A stretch of 64,000 nt of DNA from a virus: positions 61,947 through 125,946 of IMG/VR virus record IMGVR_UViG_3300017917_002762; one strand, written 5' to 3'. The notes below the pieces were generated by a model. It worked only from the letters and a program-made list of their open reading frames with translations. It did no database searches and was not told the DNA's origin. The position numbers and the translations under genes are program-made. Shown in pieces: positions 56,014-64,000 of this stretch; positions within the stretch are counted from its first letter, which is position 1; each line of letters begins with the position of its first letter.

Positions 56014-57657
56014 TTAGAAACTTGATCCAGTAATTGGATTACGCATTACAATTTTCAACACTTTAGTTGGATCTTTCACCCAAATTGCTGGCATTGTTTG
56101 AGACATCATTACACGATATCCATTAAAGTTACCTGAACTTTGGAATCCTTGTGTACGACCCATATAATCCATAGTACCATTTTGATAGAACCATTTCAAT
56201 TGATTATCCCAAGATAATTTCAACAAGAAAATGTTGTCATTTGTATTATCTGTAATATCAAAGATAATGAAGTTATAAGATGATAATGGGAAACCATCAA
56301 TCAATGGATTTTCAATATCGTTAGTATGTACATTATCAAATGCTGGATTCAATACAAATTTAACATTTGCTAAGAATGGAATTACATATTGTGTATAAGC
56401 AAATCCAAAATTTAAATCCATACCTTGACCTGTAATAGCACCTACTTCGCGAGCATTAATTACCATACCAGAAGCAACAGCATCTTTCTTAATTGCTTCA
56501 TTGATAAGTTTCATACCACCCATACCTGTTTGTACTACAAGACTACGTTGAGGATCTGGACCTTTAAATTCAACTTTACCATTAAAGAAGTTAAAAATTT
56601 CTGCTCTAAACAAATCTAAATCAAAACTAGATTTATTATAAATACGCTTGTAAGAATTATCAAGTTGTTTCCAAAGACCAATTGATAAACGCATGTCATC
56701 TGGACCATCTTGTTTAATTCTACCACCTTGACCCCACATCAAATAAGTTTCAATGTCATTTGCAATTTTACTCAAGTGAGCTGCTTCAAGTGTAGTTAAG
56801 AAAGTGCGAGATAATTGACCACTTTGATATGCTTTTTTAACATAATCAGGTCCCATTTTCTCAGCCATTTTTTCAAGAGAAGTAATTGAAGGATCTAATG
56901 ATTTATCAAAGTTTCTCCATAATTCAATTACTGGAACTGTACCATCTGCTTTCATACCACCTTTCATCATCATATCAGCTTTAGAGCTAATTGAATAATG
57001 AACGTGTGCTTCAGCACCTCCTACGAAATTGTAGAATTCACGAAATCCAGAACGTACATCACCAATATCAGAAAAACGTTCACCATATTCTCCACGTGCA
57101 GAACCTTTACGGAATACTTTAGCACCTGTTTTAAAAGGATTAGCTGCTGTTTGGTTAATAGCTTTTGTACTATCGTTATTTACAATTTGCACAGTGTATA
57201 CAAATGAATCACCAGCTGGAACAATATCATCAGCAGTGATGTACATTTCAACACCATTGTATTTGTCATAAGTGATAATATCACCATGTCCAAATGTACG
57301 TTTGTTCAAACGAATTTTAAAAGTAGTACCATCAGCACCATAAGTTGAATTTGTTGAACCACCATTGGTTACATATAATTCTTCTGTTAAATATGGAAGA
57401 TCTTGTGCCACTGGAACTTGCCATTTGTATTCTCCACGTGCATTATCTACCATGATTACATTTTTACCTCCAAATGAACTCATTTGATAAAGAGGCATTT
57501 CTACTTTTTGGGTCATTGCCCAAAGATCTACTGGACCAAGATCCATAGGTTCTGCTGATTTCAGCATACTTGTCATGTGGTATGAATCTACATGCGAACT
57601 TGTTTTATAACTGTTATCGCGTAAAAATATACCATTGTTTAAAATTGGTGTACTCAT
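56014..57657 (-). CDS. Major capsid protein (crAss-type HK97 fold), 547 aa
   Basis: The sequence has the hallmarks of the crAss-like major capsid protein: MSTPILNNGIFLRDNSYKTS at the start, VIMVDNARGEYKWQVPVAQD, KVFRKGSARGEYGERFSDIG and an end near PTKVLKIVMRNPITGSSF. It is expected to form the icosahedral shell. It follows the putative scaffold gene by 17 nt, so the pair is cotranscribed, probably from the motif in front of the scaffold. GC content and codon use look a little higher than in its neighbours, as expected for a highly expressed gene. The homing endonuclease lies immediately downstream. Confidence 0.93.
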   Translation of the reverse strand: MSTPILNNGIFLRDNSYKTSSHVDSYHMTSMLKSAEPMDLGPVDLWAMTQKVEMPLYQMSSFGGKNVIMVDNARGEYKWQVPVAQDLPYLTEELYVTNGGSTNSTYGADGTTFKIRLNKRTFGHGDIITYDKYNGVEMYITADDIVPAGDSFVYTVQIVNNDSTKAINQTAANPFKTGAKVFRKGSARGEYGERFSDIGDVRSGFREFYNFVGGAEAHVHYSISSKADMMMKGGMKADGTVPVIELWRNFDKSLDPSITSLEKMAEKMGPDYVKKAYQSGQLSRTFLTTLEAAHLSKIANDIETYLMWGQGGRIKQDGPDDMRLSIGLWKQLDNSYKRIYNKSSFDLDLFRAEIFNFFNGKVEFKGPDPQRSLVVQTGMGGMKLINEAIKKDAVASGMVINAREVGAITGQGMDLNFGFAYTQYVIPFLANVKFVLNPAFDNVHTNDIENPLIDGFPLSSYNFIIFDITDNTNDNIFLLKLSWDNQLKWFYQNGTMDYMGRTQGFQSSGNFNGYRVMMSQTMPAIWVKDPTKVLKIVMRNPITGSSF

Positions 57658-57674
57658 ATTTATTTGTTTTTAAA

Positions 57675-58898
57675 TTATCTTTGAAATATATTTCTTTGTC
57701 TTGTTAATTTTTTAATTTCATTATTTTGTTCTACGTTAATAGAAACATTATTTTTAGATCTAGATTGTTCTGTTTTTAAAGCTCTTACAGTTTGTTCAAT
57801 TTTTTCATTTCCTCCTAATCTTTTAATATTATTTCTATAATCTTCAGGATTAGAAAGTAACCACAAAGCTTCTGCAATTAAATCATATCTAGGTTCTACA
57901 TATTGATATTTTTCTAACAAATGCCCTAATAAATTTGTAGGATTACCACTAATAGAAGGGTATTGTGTTTGAATCAATCCATTATATAAAAAAGATTGTA
58001 CTTTTTTATCAAGTTTTAATCCAGCTAATTGACCAGGTCTTAATGCTTCAAAAACATTTTCAACATAAGCTTGTGCTGCTTGTTCTTGTTGTTGTTTAAT
58101 CATTTCTTGTTGTGCAAGTTTTGATTGAATAATCTCTTCTTGCATTGCATCAAGTTTAGGTTTGAATTGTTTTGCTTTTTTTTCAAGTTGACCTAAATCT
58201 TTCCAATTATTTAATTCTTCTTCAATTTCTTCAGCATCTCCAAAATTAGTAGCTTGAAGATAAGATCTTACAATTGTTTCTTGATCTCCATCATTAGAAG
58301 GATCCATTTCTCTAACTTGTTCTACTTGTGCAAGTACTTGAAATAATCCTTTTAAATCTTGACCTCCATCTGCTACATATTTAGCAGCATATTGTAATTC
58401 TTCAGGAAGACTTTCAAAAAATTGTGCAGGTGTTTGAGAAGCAACTTCTTCTTTTAAATTAGAAATATTTGCTTGCCACAACTCATCAACATCTTTTTCA
58501 CTCAAAGAACTTAAATAGTCATCTAAAGATTGTTTGCTTTCATCAAAATCATCAAATGCAAACATTTCATTTGATTCTATTCTTTTTTTAAGAAAATTTA
58601 CAAGTCCTGATTTTTCTGATTTTGTTTTATTTCCATCAAATTTTTCAAAATCATCTTGTTCTGGAACTTTACTTATTTCTTCTATTACATCTTTAGATTC
58701 TAAAGAATTTTTTTCTTCTCCTTCCTCATCTAAAAATGAAATATCTGTTTTTGCAGAAGAAAATATATTAGGTTTTTCTTCTGTATTTATTTCTGGTGTA
58801 ATTATTGAATCTGCTCCAGGAGCACCAATCCAACTATCAATATCCAGATTAATTTTTTCTACAGATGTATTATCTGTATTTAAATTTTGCTTTTCCAT
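57675..58898 (-). CDS. Putative scaffold / head-assembly protein, 407 aa
   Basis: The N-terminal 130 residues are strongly acidic and disordered in appearance (EEKPNIFSSAKTDISFLDEE). Residues about 230-285 are Gln/Glu/Ala-rich and likely coiled coil (IIQSKLAQQEMIKQQQEQAA). The C-terminus is basic. This composition and the location right before the major capsid gene are typical of scaffolding proteins, which guide shell assembly and are then lost or cut. No protease motif is visible in it. A candidate late-promoter motif lies 20 nt before the start. Confidence 0.78.
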   Translation of the reverse strand: MEKQNLNTDNTSVEKINLDIDSWIGAPGADSIITPEINTEEKPNIFSSAKTDISFLDEEGEEKNSLESKDVIEEISKVPEQDDFEKFDGNKTKSEKSGLVNFLKKRIESNEMFAFDDFDESKQSLDDYLSSLSEKDVDELWQANISNLKEEVASQTPAQFFESLPEELQYAAKYVADGGQDLKGLFQVLAQVEQVREMDPSNDGDQETIVRSYLQATNFGDAEEIEEELNNWKDLGQLEKKAKQFKPKLDAMQEEIIQSKLAQQEMIKQQQEQAAQAYVENVFEALRPGQLAGLKLDKKVQSFLYNGLIQTQYPSISGNPTNLLGHLLEKYQYVEPRYDLIAEALWLLSNPEDYRNNIKRLGGNEKIEQTVRALKTEQSRSKNNVSINVEQNNEIKKLTRQRNIFQR

Positions 58899-58918
58899 TT
58901 ATTATGTTTTTTGGTTTA

Positions 58919-58934
58919 TTACAATTATAATATA
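58919..58934 (-). promoter_or_regulatory. Candidate phage late promoter motif
   Basis: On the minus strand TATATTATAATTGTAA lies 20 nt before the scaffold ATG, in a 108-nt gap after the PhoH-like gene. It differs at one of 16 positions from the motif before the 675-aa gene. It would drive scaffold and capsid expression. Confidence 0.5.
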
Positions 58935-59006
58935 ATTATTAAATTTATAAAATTTATAAAAAGATATATTTTAATTTTAAAATTATGGATAATAGAGCTA
59001 TAATTT

Positions 59007-59663
59007 TTATGTGTCATTTAATGTTTTAAGAATTTCTTCTACAATAGGATCTCTATGATTAGTTTTAAGTGCTATAGTTTCTATACCATCAATAAAACTA
59101 AGTTTTTTACTCATCCAATCAAATCCACTTTGTCTTTTATCTTTTAAATCTATTTGAGAATTATCTCCTACAAAAATCATTTTAGATCCTATACAAAGTC
59201 TTGTTATAATTAATTCTAATTGTGTTTGAGTTATATTTTGTGATTCATCTATTACCACTAAACAATCTGAAAAATTTCTTCCTCTCATAAATCCAATAGG
59301 AACAACTTCAATATTTCCTTCTAAAATTTCTTTATCTATTTTTTCTTTATTATACAATCTATACATATTATCATATATAGAAGCTGTATATGGTGCTAAC
59401 TTAGCATCTTTATCTCCTGGAAGAAATCCTATTTCTTCACCAGCTGTTACTACTGGTCTTGTAAGAATAATTTTTTTTATTTCTTTTTTAAACAAAAGAT
59501 CTAATGCTATTTGTGCTGCTAAAAGAGATTTACCAGATCCTGCTTGTCCTTTTAAAAAAGTTATTTTTGAAATTAATATTTTTTCTTTAGCTTCTTTTTG
59601 TTCAGAATTTAAAGAGATAGCAAATCTAATTGGATTTTTTGGTTTTGATTTTTCTAATGACAT
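59007..59663 (-). CDS. phoH: PhoH-like P-loop ATPase, 218 aa
   Basis: Residues 39-46 are the Walker A motif GQAGSGKS, and near 131-140 CLVVIDESQN is the Walker B motif of PhoH proteins. RPVVTAGEEIGFLPGD and MIFVGDNSQIDL are further PhoH-family signatures. PhoH proteins are ATPases linked to RNA or DNA handling and are common in phages, but their phage role is not settled. It lies between the portal and scaffold genes, 3 nt after the portal stop. The protein has the size of the core ATPase domain alone. Confidence 0.9.
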   Translation of the reverse strand: MSLEKSKPKNPIRFAISLNSEQKEAKEKILISKITFLKGQAGSGKSLLAAQIALDLLFKKEIKKIILTRPVVTAGEEIGFLPGDKDAKLAPYTASIYDNMYRLYNKEKIDKEILEGNIEVVPIGFMRGRNFSDCLVVIDESQNITQTQLELIITRLCIGSKMIFVGDNSQIDLKDKRQSGFDWMSKKLSFIDGIETIALKTNHRDPIVEEILKTLNDT

Positions 59664-59666
59664 TTA

Positions 59667-62405
59667 TTACTTTTTAGAAGATTTAGAATCATATTTATTT
59701 TTATTAGTTCTAGCAATTTCTAATTGTTTATCAGCAATTTCTTTTTGAGTTTGAAGTTTTTGTCTTTCAATATCTAATTTTTGTTCATTAAATCTTGTTT
59801 TATTAACTTCTTGTTCTCTTTTGAAATTTGTTGTATCAGTATAATTTTGTTGCTGTTGTATTTTACTTAATGCATCTTGATAATCAGATATTTGATTTTC
59901 ATTAATATCTACACCAGCACCCATACCAGCAGCTCTGATTTCTGCTTCTAATAATCTTACTTGTCTATCTTTATCTTTTTCAGAAGCTTCAAATTGTTGT
60001 CTCATCAATTCTTGTTGTTGATCAGCTTCTATTTTTTGTTGTTGTAATTGTTTTTGACTTTCTTGTTCTTGTTGTCTAATCATATTTGCTTTTTCTTCTG
60101 TTCTTTTCAAAACATTAGTTAATTCTGCAATAGATTCCGATTTAATAATATTACCTAAATCATAAATACTAGCACCTGTAGTATTGTTATTAAGAGCTAA
60201 TGATTTTAATTGTTCTAATATAACTCTTGAATTTGTTTTAGTAGTACAAAATATATTAATATCTCTTAATAATAAATTAGTTCCATTTATTTGGAAATTT
60301 ATTTTTTCATCAGCTGATGTTATATATTGTAAACGTAATGAAGGTTTTGTAGAATTATAAAATTGAGCAAGCTCTGTTCTCATTTGATGTACGCGAGGCA
60401 TAAGATTATCACTATGCTGTACAAAATAAACTTCTGTTTGATTATAAGAAGAATTAACAGCTTGTTCTACTCCAGTTGCAGTTTGTCTTGCAATTTCTTG
60501 TCCCATTCTTTGAGCATTAATACCAATAGTTTCAAAAGCTTGCTGTTTAAAATAATTAGCTAATTGAATTCTTGATAATAATCTTTGAGTTTGTTCTAAG
60601 TTTAAAACTTGATAATGTTGGAAATTTAAAGCATTTTCAGTGTTTGTGATGGAAGTATCCAACGGAAGCATCTGAAAATTCTTCATTGCAACATAAGCAT
60701 TAGCTAAATTATTTTTTCCCCAATCTTCACCCATTGAGTGACGTGGTAATGCATTTTGATCAAATAAAATTACTGTACCAAGTTCGTCTATTAATATATC
60801 TGCAATTTGATTATTTACAATATTATATCCTATTTGATAAGGTTTCATTAAATCAACCATTGCTACAGATTTTGTATTTCTATCAGAAAATACAGAACCT
60901 TCTACAGGTAATTTACAACCATATAATGAATAATCACCTTTAAATTGAAATGGTAATCTACCTGGTTTTCCACCATTCATACCTAAATAAATTGGATTAA
61001 AACCTCCTGGATTATTCATACCCCAGAATGATGGTCTATTTGGTCCAACTTTAATACCACCCCATGTTTCATTAATCCAAATCCAATCTATATGTTCACC
61101 AAAAATTAAATTATCTTTTGTTTTTTCTTTATATACAGTTGTATCATAAAGTGGTTTTTCTGTAATTTTATAATCTTCAGTTACAATATCTTGTATTAAT
61201 TCTCCTATTTCTGTAATTTTAGTAAGGTGTCCAACACGTCTTTGTGATTTCCAATATACTGTAGTACATCTTAATAAATGTGCATTACCCCAATCAAACA
61301 AATCTTCAGATTCATTAAGAATCATTTGGATAACATCACCACTCCAACGCGTATTATCATAATTGCTCATAAATTGTCTATAAGACAATCCTGGCATTTG
61401 TGTATTCCAATCATGAGATCTTGTACCATCATAATAAGAACCATCGTTTTGCATACCTTGAATTGCATATCCAGCAGATCTTACTGGATAAATTACTTCT
61501 AATGCTTTTAATTGTTCTTCATTCATCATCCATCCATACTTATCTATAACATCTGCTACAGATAATAAATCAATATATCCTACCCAATGAGATTCTGATA
61601 TATATCTTGCTCCAGGAGATTTATGATAAAATACTTGTACAGGGTTCCATAGTTCAACTTCATAATCATCTTCCATCATTCTAAAATGCCAAAATTCCCT
61701 ATCTGTAATAAGCATATCTCTAAATGCTCTTTCTTCAAGTTCTTGCATTTTAAATTTTTCTTCATCTACTTTATGTTGATGATGTGCCCATTCTTCATAT
61801 ATATTTCTATAATCTTTCTTAAAAAATTGTTCAATTTCAGGTAATGATTTTAATTTTTCTGGACTCATTTCTTGTTGAAACTCTTCAGAATTAGGATCCA
61901 TACCCATAGTGATGAGTTTATCCATCATTTTAGCTTGTGCTTTTTGCATAAGCACTTCTTCTATCATGTTCTTTTTTTCTTCTAACATTTCATTATAAGA
62001 AAGATCATCGACTGCTCTAAACATAATTTTAGAACTTCTCTTGCTAAATTCAGAACATAATACATTAATTACATTAGGAATAATAGGATAAAATTTTAAC
62101 TCTAAAGCACTACTATCTTCTTTAGTTAAAACATCTATTAATTCTGCATTAGGATTTTCTTCATCAGGAATATAATCTTTTTTATCAATAATACCTTTAG
62201 CTAATTTATAATTTTTTAAAAGTTTTGTAGATGTACGTCTTAATTGACGCATACCTTGCCATTCTAACCAATCTAAATTCCAAGCTTTCCACTCATCATC
62301 TTTTTCTACTTCAGGTAAAAATTGAACGGGTTGCATAAGCGTACCCATTTTATTATATTCAACTTTTTTACCTGATTTTAAATCTAACGCATTATATATA
62401 TTCAT
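59667..62405 (-). CDS. Portal protein, 912 aa
   Basis: Position directly after TerL, length, and the family look (GMRQLRRTSTKLLKNYKLAK near the start; NLEQTQRLLSRIQLANYFKQ and RMGQEIARQTATGVEQAVNS in the helical region) mark it as the crAss-like portal, the dodecameric ring through which DNA enters and leaves. The C-terminal 150 residues are a long Gln/Glu/Lys-rich coiled coil (QQKIEADQQQELMRQQFEAS), likely the barrel or crown region. The end is Lys/Ser-rich. It starts 7 nt after a 39-aa ORF. Confidence 0.88.
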   Translation of the reverse strand: MNIYNALDLKSGKKVEYNKMGTLMQPVQFLPEVEKDDEWKAWNLDWLEWQGMRQLRRTSTKLLKNYKLAKGIIDKKDYIPDEENPNAELIDVLTKEDSSALELKFYPIIPNVINVLCSEFSKRSSKIMFRAVDDLSYNEMLEEKKNMIEEVLMQKAQAKMMDKLITMGMDPNSEEFQQEMSPEKLKSLPEIEQFFKKDYRNIYEEWAHHQHKVDEEKFKMQELEERAFRDMLITDREFWHFRMMEDDYEVELWNPVQVFYHKSPGARYISESHWVGYIDLLSVADVIDKYGWMMNEEQLKALEVIYPVRSAGYAIQGMQNDGSYYDGTRSHDWNTQMPGLSYRQFMSNYDNTRWSGDVIQMILNESEDLFDWGNAHLLRCTTVYWKSQRRVGHLTKITEIGELIQDIVTEDYKITEKPLYDTTVYKEKTKDNLIFGEHIDWIWINETWGGIKVGPNRPSFWGMNNPGGFNPIYLGMNGGKPGRLPFQFKGDYSLYGCKLPVEGSVFSDRNTKSVAMVDLMKPYQIGYNIVNNQIADILIDELGTVILFDQNALPRHSMGEDWGKNNLANAYVAMKNFQMLPLDTSITNTENALNFQHYQVLNLEQTQRLLSRIQLANYFKQQAFETIGINAQRMGQEIARQTATGVEQAVNSSYNQTEVYFVQHSDNLMPRVHQMRTELAQFYNSTKPSLRLQYITSADEKINFQINGTNLLLRDINIFCTTKTNSRVILEQLKSLALNNNTTGASIYDLGNIIKSESIAELTNVLKRTEEKANMIRQQEQESQKQLQQQKIEADQQQELMRQQFEASEKDKDRQVRLLEAEIRAAGMGAGVDINENQISDYQDALSKIQQQQNYTDTTNFKREQEVNKTRFNEQKLDIERQKLQTQKEIADKQLEIARTNKNKYDSKSSKK

Positions 62406-62412
62406 TTTGTAT

Positions 62413-62532
62413 TTAATTTATTGTGTTTACAATAATAGTTGTTGTAAAACTACAAACAACAGAAGAACCAGTATTTGTTTCAGTATAACAAATAGAAGAT
62501 TTTGTAAATAAATTTTTAATAAATTTTATCAT
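62413..62532 (-). CDS. Small hypothetical protein between TerL and portal, 39 aa
   Basis: The ATG follows the TerL stop by one base (TAATATG) and the frame ends in TAA seven nt before the portal start, so it exactly fills the gap. It begins MIKFIKNLFTKSSICYTETN and ends in a Val/Thr-rich stretch (VVCSFTTTIIVNTIN). There are two Cys and no recognisable domain. Packing is the main support for a real gene. Confidence 0.5.
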   Translation of the reverse strand: MIKFIKNLFTKSSICYTETNTGSSVVCSFTTTIIVNTIN

Positions 62533-62533
62533 A

Positions 62534-64000
62534 TTATTTCATGTTTTTAAAAGGATTTCTTGTAAAATTTTTATTTAAACTTTTATTGTTTGAACCAATG
62601 TTATGAAATGGACTTCTTATAGATAATTTACTTAATTTTTGTGTATTTTCCAATTTATCTGTACTTATTTCTAATCTTGTAGCTCTACCTCTATTATTTT
62701 GTTGTATTTGAGCAAAAGCTACAAGTGCACAAAAAGAAACTAAACGGTCTACGTTTAAACCTGGTTGATATTGTTTCATTTCTTCTAATAACATTGGATC
62801 TGGAATTCTTTCTATACCAAAATTAGTTTTAAGAATTTCTCCATTTTCATTTGTTTGTATATCTAATTCTTCTTGTGTAAATTGGATACCATAAGAAATA
62901 AGATGTGTTTTAAATAAAGTTCCTGTATTTTTCCAACCATATGTTGAAAATACATTTGCATTACTAGATAATTCTTTAAGAAAAGGAATTTGATCTTTTG
63001 GTACCAAATATCTTTGTTTTCTTTTGCTTATCATATATTGTATAAAAGTACTGACATTATTTTCTACAAGTGTCCATGCTTTATACCATTCTATCATAAG
63101 TTCTAATCTTTCATGTGTTTTTTGTAAATCATCAAATCTTCCACACCAAGATGCTACAATAGCATCTCTTTCAAAATAAGATTTTACATTACCTTTTCCT
63201 TCATCTTTAACTACTTCTGTAGGATTTTTATATATATAAATACTACATAAAGAATCACTAGTGGTTGTTTTTCCTTCTCCTACTGGGTCAACAGAAGCGT
63301 AATAAGTTCCCCATGGTGCATTTGGAATTGGTCTTTCATAAATACATATTACACCAGATTTATCTTCCATTGTTTTATCAACAGGAAATTTTTTAATTGG
63401 ACCTTTATTAGATTTTTTAGCTACAATTTTATTTTCAGCATCTGCATATAAATCTAAATATTCTACAGGATATTCTCCTTCTTCTATACGTTTAAGTTGA
63501 TGTGAAATGAGATGGGGTGGAAACACAGATTCTTTTCTTGTAGCAAAAGCTTCTTCAATATTTGTTGGTTTTTGAGAAATACGAAGTTGATATTGTTCAG
63601 GACTTAAATCTTTTTTCCATTGTTTACGTTCCTCATATATAGCATCTAAAGCTTCTTTTACTAAAGAATTACCATATTTATCTATATATGGAGGCATACT
63701 CCATTGTTCAGGAATAAATAATCCTGTTTGACTTATAGTTTTATTAGCATCTAATAAATCAGTAGTGATAGCAAACATTCCATATTTATTGGGATATAAC
63801 ACCATTTCTTTTAATGGAATACATTGATCTAAATCACCTACTGAACCAGCAGCAATAAATGTACCTGTAGTAACCATACCAGATTGCATAGCAGGTCTCA
63901 TAAATTCATAAGTATCCATCATTTTTGGAGCAATACCAGCTTCTTCATGAAAAAAATAAGTTACTGGTCCACCGACACCATTAGTAGGATCTTTTTCAAA
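62534..64000 (-). CDS. terL: Terminase large subunit (partial, cut by the right edge)
   Basis: The frame is open to the window edge, with 26 codons before the first in-window ATG, so the N-terminal ATPase half lies outside. Visible parts are the Walker B end and catalytic acids (TYFFHEEAGIAPKM), the coupling-type motif GTFIAAGSVGDLD, and the RNase-H-like nuclease start ASVDPVGEGKTTTSDSLCSI with its metal-binding Asp. The C-terminus is basic (RSPFHNIGSNNKSLNKNFTR). TerL drives DNA packaging and cuts the concatemer. Gene order TerL, small ORF, portal fits crAss-like phages. Confidence 0.9.
   Translation of the reverse strand, partial: FEKDPTNGVGGPVTYFFHEEAGIAPKMMDTYEFMRPAMQSGMVTTGTFIAAGSVGDLDQCIPLKEMVLYPNKYGMFAITTDLLDANKTISQTGLFIPEQWSMPPYIDKYGNSLVKEALDAIYEERKQWKKDLSPEQYQLRISQKPTNIEEAFATRKESVFPPHLISHQLKRIEEGEYPVEYLDLYADAENKIVAKKSNKGPIKKFPVDKTMEDKSGVICIYERPIPNAPWGTYYASVDPVGEGKTTTSDSLCSIYIYKNPTEVVKDEGKGNVKSYFERDAIVASWCGRFDDLQKTHERLELMIEWYKAWTLVENNVSTFIQYMISKRKQRYLVPKDQIPFLKELSSNANVFSTYGWKNTGTLFKTHLISYGIQFTQEELDIQTNENGEILKTNFGIERIPDPMLLEEMKQYQPGLNVDRLVSFCALVAFAQIQQNNRGRATRLEISTDKLENTQKLSKLSIRSPFHNIGSNNKSLNKNFTRNPFKNMK

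Noticed and set aside
1-64000. Wholesale reassignment of TAG or TGA to an amino acid
   Set aside because: No gene is broken by in-frame TAG or TGA; each ends cleanly in TAA except one TAG. The standard code explains the window, with only the junction near 26000 open to local suppression.
1-64000. tRNA genes, CRISPR arrays, insertion sequences, integrase or reverse transcriptase
   Set aside because: No T-arm or cloverleaf-like stretch, spaced direct repeats, transposase motifs or RT signature (YxDD) in a suitable frame was noticed. Without a covariance-model scan a tRNA could still be missed, but gene packing leaves almost no room.

Overview
This window is most likely part of the late (virion) gene cluster of a crAss-like bacteriophage (Crassvirales-type podovirus) infecting a Bacteroidales host. 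The evidence is a gene order and set of signature proteins typical of that group: large terminase, portal, putative scaffold, crAss-type major capsid protein, ring proteins, a very long muzzle/tail-stabilisation protein, a run of huge virion cargo proteins, and a giant protein carrying the DFDID catalytic loop of the crAss virion RNA polymerase. The DNA is very AT-rich. Host-type promoters of Bacteroides form (TAnnTTTG) can be seen, and Shine-Dalgarno sites are not obvious. Every supported gene is on the minus strand, so transcription runs from the right end to the left. The standard code fits: of 33 visible stop codons, 32 are TAA, one is TAG and none is TGA.

Layout, in order of transcription. 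Head module (64000 to about 52000): TerL (cut by the right edge), a 39-aa ORF, portal, a PhoH-like ATPase, putative scaffold, major capsid protein, a free-standing LAGLIDADG homing endonuclease with its own host-type promoter, a small decoration-like protein, a 13-aa Lys/Gly peptide followed by a predicted H-type pseudoknot RNA, a conserved head protein, an adaptor/ring-type protein and a Dps/ferritin-like protein. Next come a 675-aa structural protein with inserted Ig-like domains and a strong terminator. Tail and fibre module (49872 to 42174): a conserved structural protein, a 49-aa Cys-rich mini-protein, fibre-tip proteins, a long mosaic fibre, and several proteins sharing a Cys-rich docking module, closed by a second strong terminator. 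Then a metallophosphoesterase-like protein, a conserved unknown, two ring-type proteins, a small HEIYH metallopeptidase and the 2036-aa muzzle protein.

Cargo module (32147 to 1): a 2049-aa protein with zincin, LysM and Amidase_2 domains; an 802-aa protein with a C-terminal lysozyme-like domain, in the same frame and separated from it only by the window's single TAG; a 714-aa and a 1084-aa internal protein; the 5123-aa RNA polymerase fusion; and a truncated polyvalent protein with nucleotidyltransferase-like and GNAT-like regions. The likely scheme, inferred from the families, is that the head genes build and fill the capsid, the fibre genes bind the host surface, the muzzle and rings form the tail barrel, and the cargo proteins are ejected with the DNA to cut peptidoglycan and transcribe the first phage genes. 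The most interesting points are the C-terminal NADAR-like domain fused to the polymerase (a possible virion-delivered answer to ADP-ribosylation defences), the repeated short motifs at domain junctions that may be processing sites, the pseudoknot RNA in the head operon, the amber-only junction, and a recurring 16-nt motif that may be a phage late promoter.
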